From Tipula vernalis (lineage: Eukaryota; Arthropoda; Insecta; Diptera; Tipulidae): a stretch of DNA of 64,000 nucleotides. A program made the translations under genes and the position numbers. Positions 1-10,412 of the stretch are shown here, one piece after another. Each line of letters starts with the position of its first letter. Position 1 is the stretch's first letter. The notes under the pieces were generated by a model. That model did not search any database. It worked only from the letters and a program-made list of their open reading frames with translations, and had not been told where the DNA came from. The stretch covers positions 339,795,106-339,859,105 of the forward strand of contig OY282558.1 of NCBI GenBank assembly GCA_958295665.1, in the 5' to 3' direction.

Positions 1-937
1 ATAACTAAAAATTGTAAATCAAGATTTTTGTTTTATTTTTAATGTTACGTACTAAACGAGTAGTATAACACGTCATTATCACTCCTGCGGTTACATTAAA
101 TGTGTCTATATGAATAAACAAATAGGAATTATTCAGAATTGAAGGGGGATTAACTGTCATCTGATTGTAAATAATGGAATAATATTGCCTAATTTTTGTT
201 TTATAAATTTAGTTCTGCGAATCGAATAACGAGATAAAGCGCTAAACAAGTCTCAAGTAAATGCAAATTCGAAGGTTTTTAGTTAAACCAAAAATAAATA
301 CTTAAACAGACGAGCAAGTTTTATTGATTGATTGATTGATTAGGATGTATGGCCAAGCATTATGGCACCCGTTAACATATAACAAAACCGAAGTATAGGA
401 TAGGATTATTAGTTGGGACAGACTCGACCCGGATACCCGGATACCTAAGCGATCGATAGTTAGTAAAAATTGTTAGCACAGGACAACACAATTTCTAAAC
501 TACTGCTTATTAACTACTAAATGATCCTGAAGAGTTGATTCAAGCTACAATTTAATTCTGAAACTCAGTATTCATTTTAATCCTTATAATAAGAATTAAT
601 TCTGGAACTATGTTAAATCCTGAAAATTGAATTATTTATTTGCAAACTAAGGAAGAGAAACCTTGTAAGATTCTTTAAACTAAATTAATTTATATACATT
701 AATGAGCAAAACACAATATGTTACATATTACAAAAATTAACATTTTATGAAATCGAATATGGATACTATCCCAATTCTAATCTACAATTCTAAAAGAATG
801 TTTAAAGATTTTAAATTACTAAGCTATGATTTAAATTTACAGCGCTTGTTTCATTAGTTACCGTTATCATGTAGATAGTTAATTAATTGTTTACATACTG
901 CAACTAGATTTAAAAATAAATATTTAAAAATACATAT
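1..937. other. AT-rich non-coding stretch with one repeat fragment
   Basis: No open reading frame or known family is visible here except the TTGA-tailed repeat fragment at about 329-530, listed separately. The remainder is AT-rich sequence with short poly-A and poly-T runs and gives no codon-like pattern on either strand. Confidence 0.6.
329..530 (-). repeat. Dispersed repeat with (TTGA)n edge, copy 1
   Basis: The segment opens with a run of TTGA units and continues with landmarks (ACATAACAAAACCGAAG-like, then a GATAGTT..ACAATTTC block) that reappear at 48856-49050 in the same orientation. Read on the minus strand it would be a 3' untranslated region ending in a (TCAA)n tail, the way several non-LTR retrotransposons end. 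This is an inference from layout; no coding sequence is attached to either copy. Confidence 0.5.
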
Positions 938-1301
938 TGTTACGTTTTTGCCTTGTCAATCAAGGTTCGTATCACTGGATTGTGAATAATACAAACTCAA
1001 TTCAATTTATCACCAACGAATTTATTTATTTCACAAAATTTATTACAACACAATTTATCAATAAAAATTCACAAAATCACTTTATATAAATTATTCTTAA
1101 ATTTTACTGATCACTTTTACTTTATTTATCGCACTACAACACTTTTTAAATCACTTTTTAATTCCTTTTAATTGTTATATTATCGCTTACCAAATATTAT
1201 TAATCCAATTCGACTTCGTTCGCCTTTTTATATACACAAACCAAACTTCTAGAAAGCAGATGACTTTTCCAGTTAGAATTGCGTAGAAACATTACGTAAC
1301 A
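938..1301 (-). repeat. 3' LTR of the Gypsy element (element on minus strand)
   Basis: This block matches 6644 onward over roughly 310 bp with scattered substitutions. One edge reads TGTTACG and the inner edge ACGTAACA, giving short terminal inverted repeats. The true inner limit may lie near 1392, next to a polypurine-like tract. Confidence 0.75.
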
Positions 1302-1401
1302 ATTTTTATCATGGAAAATTCCATTTTAGTACAGTTAAACATTGAGCTATTCATTTATCTTGTTCTATTACACACTAGGTGTCACCGTCACACTACCCCC
1401 G

Positions 1402-2461
1402 CCTAAGCCTGTTCGTCCCGAACAGGACCCAAATCACCTCCTCTGTATAGGGCCAGCCTCTCCAAATGCACCACCTTTGGTTTACCTCGATGTCCCTTCC
1501 GTATCCGATAAACCACGTCGTTCATCCTTGTGATGATAGTGTAAGGTCCTTCCCAAGCCATACTAATTGCCCTTCCTGGAAGCCCTGATTATTTGCTCGT
1601 ATGTCATATCGAGCCTTCATCCGGTTACTTGACATTTGTATTTTTCCCCGTATAAATTGATGAATCTCATTTAGTTCCTCTTTCATCCTGTCTACGTAAT
1701 CCTGTCCATATAAAGCCGCTGATGGTACAGACCCAAACTTTAGATCTCCAGGTAATCTTAGGTTATCCCAAAATAACATTTTAGCTGGTGTCATTCCGGT
1801 TGTGTCATGTATTGCAGATCGATAGGCCATCAGAAACATCGGTATATGCCGATCCCAGTTGCGTTGGTATTTCTCAATGACCTTTGCTAGATATTCCTGC
1901 AATGTACCATTGAATCTTTCCACCATACCATCAGACTGTGGATGCAAAGGCATTGTTCTCGTTTCATTTATACCGAGCATCTGGCATATTTCTTGAAATA
2001 CCACCGATTCAAAATTCCGTCCTTGATCGGTATGAATCTCCATCGGCACTTCAAATCTGCTAATCCAATTGTTTACCACGGCATCAGCTATTGTTGTCGT
2101 CTCCTGATTGGGAATGGGGTATACATCCGGCCATTTGCTGAAATAATCCATGATTACTAGCACAAATTTGTTGCCGCTCTCAGTAGTAGGAAATGGCCCC
2201 GCTACATCCATTGCAATTCTTTCGAATGGTACACCATCATTTCATGATTCCACGACTTTTGCGTGCGGGTCTCTTCACCGCCGCACATTGGTCACATTTT
2301 TGGCACCATTCTATCATTGATTGCCTACATCCTGCCCAGTAGAATCGTTGACTTATCTTTGCTAGAGTTTTATTAATTCCTAGGTGGCCCCCACTTGCTC
2401 CTCCATGATACTCATTTAGGATTTCCGCACATTTCGTCGGTCCACCCTCATCAAGCTGCAC
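1402..2461 (-). pseudogene. Gypsy integrase, frameshifted
   Basis: This is the C-terminal part of Pol, which in the family inserts the cDNA into host chromosomes. An HHCC zinc-binding region lies at 2237-2461 (YHGGASGGH, then WCQKCDQC). The catalytic core lies at 1522-2211 with all three acidic residues in recognisable context: MDYFSKWPDVYP, HTDQGRNFES and VERFNGTL. A GPYTIITRMNDVVYRIRKG module follows at about 1440-1560 in a shifted frame, resembling the GPY/F domain of Gypsy integrases. Frameshifts near 2211-2237 and about 1540 break the reading frame. No chromodomain is seen. Confidence 0.85.
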
Positions 2462-2707
2462 TTGCGTAAGCCTAACGTCGATGATGCCTTCCTTAGCTTC
2501 AACATGGCCACAATGTTTACATTCTACTGGACACGGCCGTCTTGATAATGCGTCGTCATTTCTGTGTGCACTTCCCTTCCGTTGTTCAATTTGGAAATCG
2601 TAGCTTTGAAGACGTTCGATCTAGCGTGGTTCTTGTCCCTCTGGATTGTTGAATTGTAATAGCCACCGTTAAGCGCCGTGATCTGTCCTTAAATGGAATT
2701 TTCGGCC

Positions 2708-2959
2708 CTAACGATACTTATGGAAATGCTTGACACATTCCACTATAGCCAACAATTCTTTCCGTGTCACCCAGTAATTACGCTCCGGTTTCGATAATGT
2801 TTTGGAGAAGTACGCAATAACTCGTTCTTGGCCATTGGTTTCCTGTGATAACACACCTCCAATACCGTCATTACTTGCATCGGTGTCCAAAATAAATTTC
2901 CCGTTGGATATAGGGTACGCGGGGATTGGCGCGACACATAACCGTCTCCTTAGTTCCAC
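2708..2959 (-). pseudogene. Gypsy RNase H fragment
   Basis: The 83-residue frame contains LDTDASNDGIGGVLSQ and TRKELLAIVECVKHF, the usual first and second RNase H motifs of Gypsy Pol, which degrades the RNA strand during reverse transcription. It follows the reverse transcriptase directly but in another frame, with a frameshift near 2950. About 250 bases on the integrase side are open in no single frame, so the RNase H tail and linker are decayed. Confidence 0.8.
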
Positions 2960-4640
2960 TCCTCCTGGTCATTCTTCCATTCGAATGCCTTGTTCTTCCT
3001 AGTCAACTCGTGTAAACTCTTGGCGATGTTGGCGAATCCTGGCATGAAGCGTCTATAATAGGTGCACAATCCCAGAAAGCCGCGTAATTCGTGTAAATTT
3101 TTAGGTCTTGGCCAGTTCTTTACCGCTGCGATCTTTTCTTCGTCGGTGTGAATTCCATTAGTCGTTACGAGATGACCCAAATATTTGACTTCAGTTCTGA
3201 ACAGCTTACACTTCTTTGGACTTAACTTCAATCCGGCGGCCTGTATCCGATCTAAAACTTCCGCCAAGTTCTTTAGATGCTCGTCAAAATCCTTCCCCAT
3301 AACGATGATGTCGTCCAGATATATTAGGCAAGTCTTACAATGCAATTCCTTTAACACGCGCTCCATTAATCGTTCAAAAGTCGCAGAGGCATTACATAAT
3401 CCGAACGGCATAACATTAAATTGCCAAAGTCCGTTACCCACACTGAATGCCGTTTTCTCGCGATCTTCCTCATGGACTTCCACCTGCCAATAGCCGCTTT
3501 GTAGATCTAATGTAGAGAATATTCGAGCACCCGATAACGTGTCTAACGTGTCATCGATTCTTGGCAGTGGGTAGCTATCCTTTTTCGTCACAGCATTGAG
3601 TTTTCGGTAATCAACGCAGAATCTCAAGCTACCGTCCTTCTTCTCGACCAATACTACCGGTGAGCTCCATGGGCTGTTAGATGGTTCGATTACTCCTGCT
3701 GCCTGCATATCTGTTACCATCCGGTCGACTTCTTGTTGTTTGGCCAATGGTAATCTCCTGGGTGGTTGACGAATTGGCATCTCTGCTCCCGTATCAATTC
3801 GGTGCTTTACCATTGAAGTCCTTCCGTTATTATCCGATGTACTGCAGAATATGGACGTGTACTGTTTGAGTAGTTGATGTGCAGAATCTTTCTGTGCCTC
3901 AGTAAAATCTTCGGTCCATTTCTGCATGAGTTGTTCTACCATTTCTTTCTGCTCTTGCATGTCGGCTTTTTTAATCGGACTTTTCTGTTCACACTTTACT
4001 ATAGTTGAAACCTCGTTACATTTGCTGATGACTGTCCCTTTCTTGATGGTTTTCGTCTTATCCGAGAGATTTAGAGTCCTAATTGGTACTCTATAGTCGT
4101 TGTCTGGTTTAACTAGGGCTTTTCCGATTATAATTTCCTTGGCTCCGTTCTCCTCTTCGTTAGCTTCCACAACCCACAACCTGGGTGACCCAGAACCTCC
4201 CTCCAATTTTCCCCATAGGATCGTCTCCGAATTCGGTGGCAGCTTCTCCCGATGATCAATAATAACTCGCCTGATAGTTGCTCCGGCACTGCTAGATTGA
4301 AGTGGCAACTCGATGTTATCGTAACTTAAAACTCCTCGTCCAACATCCACCACGAAGCCATTTGCCCTCATGAAGTCCATCCCCATTATGACTTCATCCA
4401 CAATATCTGCAATCAGCACTTCATGTTGGAAAAGAGTTCTCCCGATTTTTATTTTCACGATCTTTTATTATTGAACTATTTCCAGTTGCTGTTTGTAACT
4501 TTAACCCATTACCTGGTTGTACACTTCCATCGATCAGATCTTTACGGACAATCGTGCGATTTGCTCCCGTATCCAGAGTGATGATGCAATCCGTGCCATC
4601 AATGTCGCCTTTGATTGTTAAGCTGTCACCGCCTCTTGCT
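2950..4640 (-). pseudogene. Gypsy protease and reverse transcriptase
   Basis: The aspartic protease active site LDTGANRTI is encoded at about 4550-4576. The rest of the protease (VLIADIVDEVIMGMDFM) is in the next frame at 4300-4458, so a one-base shift lies between about 4456 and 4480. The reverse transcriptase is otherwise long and open, with FSTLDLQSGYWQVEV and, near 3305-3322, the polymerase signature YLDD. The protease frame differs from that of the preceding Gag frame, consistent with Gag-Pol frameshifting in this group. The 502-residue frame from 4458 to 2950 is thus an internal part of Pol, not a gene with its own start. Confidence 0.85.
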
Positions 4641-4701
4641 ACTTTCGAAACGCGGATGGAGGTTATGGGGCAATCGGTTGTGGGAGTCAGCTTCTGCCCC
4701 T

Positions 4702-5540
4702 TTAAGCTGACTCGTTGTAGTTTAACGGCTCCGCCGTCATTTGGCCTTCTTGCCTAGCCAACGCCTGCTTCCCGCTTGGTCGTCGCTGCATAGGAGATGG
4801 TGATCTTCCCCTTTTTCTTCTTAACTCCCAGCAGTTCCGAGGGATGTGACCGACCTTATCACATGCCCAACATCTGATTTTGCCGCTTCCATCTCGGTAT
4901 CTTGGTGTTGACCGCTCGTTGTTTATGCTTGTATCGATTTCTACTCGGCGTATTTTCATTGACGGTTTGGTGATGGCTTGTGCAGTTTCATTTGTTAACG
5001 CACAAGCGATGGTTTCCGCAAAGGTTGCTTTTGGTGACAACATCACCGCCCTGCGTGTCTCTGGATCTCGAATGCCGTCAATGAATGCGTCAATTTTTAG
5101 CCTTTCCATATAATCGGCCGATGTACTGGTATGTGCTAGATGTACTAATCGCTCGATTGCCGATGAAAATTCCTTTAGCGATTCTCCTCCCTTTTGATAG
5201 CGGCTTTTCAATTCCATACGAAAGATTTCCCGCTTGTGGTCACTGCCGTACTTCCGATCCAGCGCCTTCATAATTTCGAGATAACTGTTGCGATCTTTTT
5301 CTGGAATTGTTTGTAAGGCCTCCGCTGCTTCACCTTTAAGGGCCACTATTAACGCTGCGACAAGATGTTCATCATTCCAATGATTTTGATTGGCTGCCGT
5401 CTCAAATTGAAATTTGAAAATGCCGAAAGATGTTGTTCCGTCAAATGTTGGTGGCTTTAACTTGATTGATTGGACGGTTTGTACCACTTGTGTTGTTGTT
5501 CCACTTGTCTTGATATCTGTAATTTTAACAATTTATCTGT
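4702..5540 (-). CDS. Gypsy Gag (capsid and CCHC zinc knuckle)
   Basis: About 265 residues. The N-terminal two thirds (PPTFDGTTSFGIFKFQFE to the LVHLAHTSTSAD region) match the retrotransposon Gag capsid pattern. A single CCHC knuckle, CWACDKVGHIPRNC, lies at about residue 210 and would bind genomic RNA. No ATG opens the frame: it runs back to a stop near 5537, and a plausible splice acceptor (AAATTACAG) lies just after that stop. The natural protein therefore probably begins in the upstream SAP-domain frame. Gag ends at 4702, close to the protease in a different frame. Confidence 0.75.
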
Positions 5541-5893
5541 TTGGTTTGTAAGACCAAACTTGTCAAAATTAATAAATTTTATAACTAATTCGGTTACCAC
5601 GGGTGGGGCCAAACTAGTTAGAGATAAAACTACTTATTTGATGGTTAATTTTATTCTGATTTTATTAACGAAATATCTACAGTTTAAATACTTATTCTAA
5701 AAGACTTAAAACACTAACAACAAAATTTTTTATAGTGATAAGCATTTTAAACATTGTTTTTAAATAGTTCGTTTACACCAATTAAACTGCAATTATGCAT
5801 ATTACATTCAATTTCATATAATATGATCGTTTAATAATAGTTCATTTACACCAATTAAATTGTAATTATGCATTATTGCATATACATTTAACT
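5541..5893 (-). other. AT-rich segment separating two Gag halves
   Basis: About 350 bases with no coding pattern interrupt what looks like one Gag protein. The end of the SAP frame (LTDIVKTHVV) and the start of the capsid frame (TDIKTSGTTTQVV) look like parts that should join. The segment ends on the minus strand with an AG acceptor-like site and contains a ~73-bp tandem duplication (5766-5838 and 5839-5903). It may be an intron or a later insertion. Confidence 0.45.
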
Positions 5894-5903
5894 TCATACA
5901 ATT
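5766..5903. repeat. Tandem duplication of a ~73-bp AT-rich unit
   Basis: Two adjacent units begin AGTTCGTTTACACCAATTAA and AGTTCATTTACACCAATTAA and both continue with an AATTATGCAT block. The second runs into the end of the SAP-domain frame, so the last residues of that frame come from the repeat. Confidence 0.7.
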
Positions 5904-6622
5904 TTTATAGTTAAATATAAACTAATAATAAAGCTCATTGCCCTGTTGAAAACTACGTGAGTTTTAACAATATCAGTTAGCTCTTTCCCGAGACGTTGAA
6001 CCTCCGCTTGTAATTTTTCTTCAACCTGCTGAACCTCCGTTTTGACCATTTGGACTTCCGTTTCTAATTTTTGGTCAATCTGTTGAATCTCTATTTGCAG
6101 CTTCTCCACTTCGCCGTGTATGTTAGTAGATAATTCGAGAAGTTTCTCGTCCATTCTCTTTTGACCATCTATAATTTGGTCTTTAATTTCCTGGTTTGAC
6201 TGATTTATAGTCTCCATTTGTTGTTTCATTTCTTGGTTTGACTGCACTGCTTGTTGCGCCATTTGATTTTTAATTTCTCCTAGCTGTCGTTCGTTTTGTT
6301 GTTTCATTAGACTCATCTGTCCCGTCATCTGGTTCATAGCAACAATTAACTGCGACAAATCGAAACTTCCAGATGATGGTTGTGTTGTTTCGGCTGACGG
6401 TTGTTTATCTCCTTCTTTCTGCTCTACGGTTGTCGCATCCGTTACTTTCTCTCCAAAATCATGTTGATCTGCGTCTAACCCTTCTTTCCCCATGGCGTCA
6501 CGTAGTCGCACTTGTAAAGTTGATTTACTACCATCAGTAGCCAAACCCCGTTTCTCAAGTTCCCTCTTTAATTCTGGAACTTTTAATTCGTTGAGAATCA
6601 TTTTCTTTATCTTATTATTCAC
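5894..6622 (-). CDS. Gag N-terminal protein with SAP domain and coiled coil
   Basis: The 242-residue frame starts 22 bases from the inner edge of the 5' LTR. Residues ~10-45 (LKVPELKRELEKRGLATDGS then KSTLQVRLRDAM) fit a SAP motif, a small DNA- or RNA-binding fold. Residues ~80-220 are rich in Gln, Glu and Lys in heptad-like order and should form a long coiled coil suited to Gag multimerisation. The last ~16 residues are encoded by the AT-rich segment that separates this frame from the capsid frame, so they are probably not native. Confidence 0.65.
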   Translation of the reverse strand: MNNKIKKMILNELKVPELKRELEKRGLATDGSKSTLQVRLRDAMGKEGLDADQHDFGEKVTDATTVEQKEGDKQPSAETTQPSSGSFDLSQLIVAMNQMTGQMSLMKQQNERQLGEIKNQMAQQAVQSNQEMKQQMETINQSNQEIKDQIIDGQKRMDEKLLELSTNIHGEVEKLQIEIQQIDQKLETEVQMVKTEVQQVEEKLQAEVQRLGKELTDIVKTHVVFNRAMSFIISLYLTIKIV

Positions 6623-6643
6623 AATCCCACCGCTGTCACCAAT

Positions 6644-7120
6644 TGTTACGTTTTTGCCTTGTCAAATAAGGTTCGTATCACTGGATTGGGAATAATACAA
6701 AATCAATTTAATTTATCTCCAACGAATTTATTTATTTTACACAAGAATTATTACAACACAGTTTATCAATAAAAATTCACAAAATCACTTTATATAAATT
6801 ATTCTTAAATTTTATTGTTCACTTATAATTTTTATTTCCACAAAAACACTTTTTTAATTCACTTTTTAATTCCTTTTTAATCTTTACTATATCGCTTACC
6901 AAATATTACTACTCCAATTCGATTTCGTTCGCCTTTTTATATACACAAACCAAACTTCTAGAAAGCCTGATAAGTAGCTGATATAAATTATACTTAATTA
7001 TATATAATTGTTAGATCGTCTCCGCGCTACAGAAATATTGATGAATACTCGCTCAGCATCCAGAAACTTCAATCATCCAGCTGTTATGTTGCGTAGAAAT
7101 TGTATTGTCTTGTAATAACT
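6644..7120 (-). repeat. 5' LTR of the Gypsy element
   Basis: It begins TGTTACGTTTTTGCCTTGTC like the left LTR and aligns with it to about 6963. Beyond that the sequence differs for ~120 bases before a short GCGTAGAAA match at 7091. Either this LTR carries an insertion or the left one a deletion. Just inside it, on the minus strand, lies TGGTGACAGCGGTGGGA, the position expected for a tRNA primer site; I could not name the tRNA. Confidence 0.7.
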
Positions 7121-7320
7121 ACTATATTTTATTTTATTTATCACTAACTAATTTATATAAGTTAAGATCTATTAATTAAGTAGTAAAGATCTGGTATAAT
7201 GGTGAAATATTAATTTAATTTAGTTTTCAGAGATACCTGGAAATTTCTATTTCAGCTTTATTCGTAAATATCCTATATACATGTAGTACTTAACTAACTA
7301 AGGTGGGTTGGCGTCTATTA
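7121..7320. other. Short AT-rich spacer
   Basis: Nothing recognisable lies between the Gypsy element and the ~680-bp repeat. Confidence 0.5.
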
Positions 7321-8027
7321 GAGGGGAGGACTAAAGTTGAGTAGATTAATCTACCAGCTCCGTAACCATCCAAGTAGGGTGCGCATCACGTGAGCTGTTC
7401 TGGTCTTGTCATTAGGCAGCTGCGTGATGGGTACAATTGTGTAAGAGATAACCTGTTCACAATTAGCAAGTGTACGTACTGCCTCCTCGTGGCAACCACT
7501 GGTAACTAAGGCCATTTGGCACATTTTTGGCCATTTGGCAAAGGCTAAAGTACGGCGCTAAAGGAGAAAACCTTAACAAAAAAAACCCTAATCTAAGGTG
7601 GAACAGCATATGCCGATGGATGAATGGCTGATAGGTTAATCAGTCCAAAATATGCGGACTCTGGATACCAGGCACCATCCAGTTTTATTTAGCCTTCCTG
7701 TAGTAAAGCTGGGTGACCTACAGGCGATTTGCAATTCCCAGCAACTCGTAAGAGTAAAATCAAACGGAATACGGGGCAGGAGTAGGAATATACGGGAGTG
7801 GGACAACCCTCTCGAGGTCCTTGGGCTCCAATGCTACCGTCTTTCTAACGGAACTACATGCTGTAGTAAACATCTAGGAGGGAGAGCAGTAAGCCCAGAT
7901 TGTATGTATCAAGTACCGGGAGGCAGTACTGTCAGGTTCATTAAGAACCTGAATATTGACTGGACGGATAATTAAGCAGGGTCCAGCACAATAGATCTTT
8001 TAGGTCACAGTGCGAAGTGGCTAATCG
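7321..8027. repeat. Dispersed ~680-bp repeat, copy 1
   Basis: The block matches 41295-41960 in the same orientation over almost its whole length, from the AAAGTTGAGTAGATTAATCT region to GTGGCTAATCG. It has markedly higher GC than its surroundings. A (AAT)n microsatellite follows 20 bases further on, as is common at the 3' ends of retroposons. A 107-codon frame runs through part of it but is disrupted in the other copy, so I do not call it a gene. It could be the untranslated end of a non-LTR element; family not recognised. Confidence 0.8.
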
Positions 8028-8049
8028 CCCGCATGGCCCTCCAATAATA

Positions 8050-8335
8050 ATAATAATACCCAATACGGCTCTGTCACATTTGGTTGCTATATCCATTTTT
8101 ATACAAATAATTTTGAATTTTACCTCGTCCTTTATTTTATTTCTAATATTCTCAGCAGTTTGAATAACCCAATTTTTAGCATTTTCAGAGTTATTAACCA
8201 ATTTAGAATTCAATCCTACTAAAGTTAGTTTAATAATTTTTTGGAATCCCGATCGCTGAATAAAATTATAAGAACAACGTCACCTGAATATTTAAGTGTT
8301 ACAAACGACAAAAACCTGAAATCGAGAAAATCGAA
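8050..8335 (-). pseudogene. hAT-like transposase fragment
   Basis: The minus-strand translation RSGFQKIIKLTLVGLNSK, then ENIRNKIKDEVKFKIICIK and MDIATKCDRAVLGI resembles the segment of some insect hAT transposases that contains the first catalytic region. It ends where the (AAT)n microsatellite begins. No BED finger or C-terminal dimerisation domain is next to it. This is a short, isolated relic, identified by eye only. Confidence 0.4.
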
Positions 8336-9339
8336 TCTTAACTTTGAATGTCTCCAAATTAAAGGTTTTTCAAATATTGGTAAAAAAAACTAAATTCTTT
8401 GAAAATATTCAAGGTACATACATATGTATTAATTTTTTGTATTTTTTTGTCAAAATAATAAAACTGTATATTTTAAAAAGTAAAGCTGTTAGCAATCTCC
8501 CAGTATTTTTTTCATAGTCAGGGCCATAGAAATACCCAATAACACAAAAAAATTTAAAGGAAACAAAAATTGTGTTGACCAGTGATTTTTCTCTTATTCA
8601 GAACCGAAAAAAAGCAAAACATTCAGACTAAATAAACTTGTAAAACATTCTGAATATTAGTAAACATTTTTGCAAATATTTAGAATTAAATAAAAATTTA
8701 ATTTTACAATATTTTCTTGCTAAAATTTTGCTTAACACCTTCTAAATAAATTCTGATTTTGCCTGATTTAAGCAAATGTTTCCTCTAAGCAAACAAATTT
8801 TTACTTGGGAGGTTAATTAAGGAAAATAAAACTTTATGATTCTCGTTTTTTTTTTTTTTAATTAAAACAATTAACATTATAATTTATAAAGCAAGTAAAT
8901 AAGCTTTGAAATTTATATATATATTGTACATACGTACATAATTTATATCAATCGATTTATGATTAAATAATTACATGTCTCATTTTACGTTAATAATTAA
9001 TTTATATTTATATTAATATAAAAAATTGGTGTGTGAGCACAATAAACAAAATGGGAATTACGAGTAACAATATTTGTTAATCAAAATACATTATTTTAAT
9101 ATAAAATTTTAATTTGAATATATTTACAATGTCATCATTTATTATTAAATATGCGAATATATTTTTAAAATATTTTTTTTTAATAAAAATGCTGATTGCG
9201 ATTATTTAATTATTTACAGCAAAAAAGAGAGACATTTTTTATAGATAAATAACAAAATATTTTTAATTAAACACAGTTCCATTTCAAATATATTATATTA
9301 TTAACAATATCGATTTATTGATAATCGTTTCATTAATCA
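8336..9339. other. AT-rich stretch without recognisable features
   Basis: Very AT-rich with long A and T runs (for example around 8850 and 9170). No reading frame or repeat boundary was recognised on either strand. Confidence 0.6.
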
Positions 9340-9545
9340 TTAACATTTGGGTGAAACGACTCGTACAAGTTCATCTTGACCAGGATGCACCTGAACAACT
9401 TTGCCTAACGGACATTGTGCTGGTGGTGTGGTGACATCGTGTATTAATACAAAATCATTGATTTTTCTGTTTACGTTTTTATGCTGGCACTTTAAACGTT
9501 TATGTAACGTTGTCAAATATTCGGTAGAAAAACGATTTCAAAAGT
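9340..9545 (-). pseudogene. BEL/Pao integrase C-terminal fragment
   Basis: On the minus strand this reads NRFSTEYLTTLHKRLKCQHK, then NDFVLIHDVTTPPAQ, then CPLGKVVQVHPGQDELVRVV and a stop at 9340. The order 'FSxEYLTTLxxR', 'DxVLI', 'PLGxVxxVHPGxDxxVRVV' is the characteristic end of BEL/Pao integrases. One in-frame stop replaces the usual Trp before the block. No LTR was recognised beside it. Confidence 0.75.
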
Positions 9546-10383
9546 CAGTTCTAAGACATTAGATGTAGAATATTGTTAGTCGGGAATCTTAGAGCCTATA
9601 CGAAGAATATGATTTTTCGATATTTACGAAATTATCCGATCTATGTGAGAGTTCCATTATTATTGCATATCGTATTGTTGAACTTAGCCTTAACTTGTTT
9701 AGTAGCATATTGCTTAGTAGTATTACTAACATTAAATTACTCTACAAATAATTTGATATTTACACGAATTTTGATAATTTTTCGAAATTTTCATGAGTTC
9801 TCTATAGATTTTTACAGGCTTTCCGAAATTATTCATAAATATCTAGATTTTTATATGTTACTGCAATTGTATGGCTATGTTCTGCAACTAGGTTTGAGTG
9901 GATGAATGTGAATTTCTTCCTAAACTTTCCTAAAATCACAAGAACAACAAATTGTGCGAATGTATGAGTAAAACTACGCATTAACGAAAAAATTATTGTC
10001 ATTATTAAGTAAAGGACATTAAAACTTTTGTATTGTTACGTCTAAATATTATCTGTAATATTTTTTCAATATTCCATTATTAATTTCTCGAACTTGTCGA
10101 ATTTCCGAACGTTGTCCGATACTTAGAAACACCGGCCAAAAATCCTAAGTGTATTTTTGAGTAACTGTGAATGTAAACTAACAGAAAAACATCATCATTT
10201 GAAAAGTTATAGAGACTAAGGGTGTTTAGTATAACAAACTCATGTTACAGTTTCCGTTTACGTCTTACGTAAATTTCCCAAGCATTTTCCGCAACTTAGA
10301 AAAACCGGCCAAAAATACTAAGTATATTTTGGAGTACATGGAGAAACCTCATTTATATGTTTGAAGAGTAATACATTGGTATA
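9546..10383. other. Non-coding stretch with a pair of direct repeats
   Basis: A 110-codon open frame at 9573-9905 has a hydrophobic, low-complexity translation and I do not support it as a gene. Two related ~65-bp segments (10100-10162 and 10270-10336) share CTTAGAAA and ACCGGCCAAAAAT blocks. Confidence 0.5.
10100..10336. repeat. Direct repeat pair (ACCGGCCAAAAAT)
   Basis: Two copies about 170 bp apart both read ACTTAGAAA, then ACCGGCCAAAAAT, then CTAAGTRTATTTT and GAGTA. Spacing and divergence suggest an old tandem duplication or subterminal repeats of an unrecognised element. Confidence 0.6.
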
Positions 10384-10412
10384 CACTCAGAAAAAAAAAA
10401 CACAATTTATAA
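10384..10412 (+). repeat. Left terminal inverted repeat of the CACTA-like element
   Basis: CACTCAGA followed by an A run and CACAATTTATAA. It pairs imperfectly with the right end at 24987-25013 (CACTGAGAGAAAAAACAATG then TAAATAA on the minus strand). Confidence 0.6.

Larger units (their letters stand above)
938..7120 (-). mobile_element. Degenerate Gypsy (Ty3-type) LTR retrotransposon
   Basis: Two long terminal repeats (left from 938, right from 6644) share a start TGTTACGTTTTTGCCTTGTC and a long common core. They flank, on the minus strand, a SAP/coiled-coil Gag N-terminus, a Gag with a CCHC knuckle, and a Pol with domains in the order protease, reverse transcriptase, RNase H, integrase. 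That order is diagnostic of the Gypsy group. Pol is broken by several frameshifts, so the copy is dead. The left LTR may end at 1301 (TGTTACG palindromic with its other end) or near 1392, where a purine-rich GGCGGGGGTAG tract precedes TGTGACGG on the minus strand. The outer end of the right LTR is unclear because the two copies diverge after about 6963. I could not fix a target duplication. Confidence 0.9.

Noticed and set aside
1342..1533. 63-codon plus-strand frame beside the Gypsy LTR
   Set aside because: It lies opposite the integrase C-terminal module and has no recognisable motif; a shadow of the minus-strand Pol.
7652..7975. 107-codon frame inside the 680-bp repeat
   Set aside because: The second copy of the repeat (41295-41960) does not keep the frame: it has a ~40-base deletion in the middle and no motif is visible.
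9573..9905. 110-codon hydrophobic frame
   Set aside because: Translation is Leu/Tyr/Ile-rich as expected from AT-rich DNA, with no family resemblance and no supporting context.
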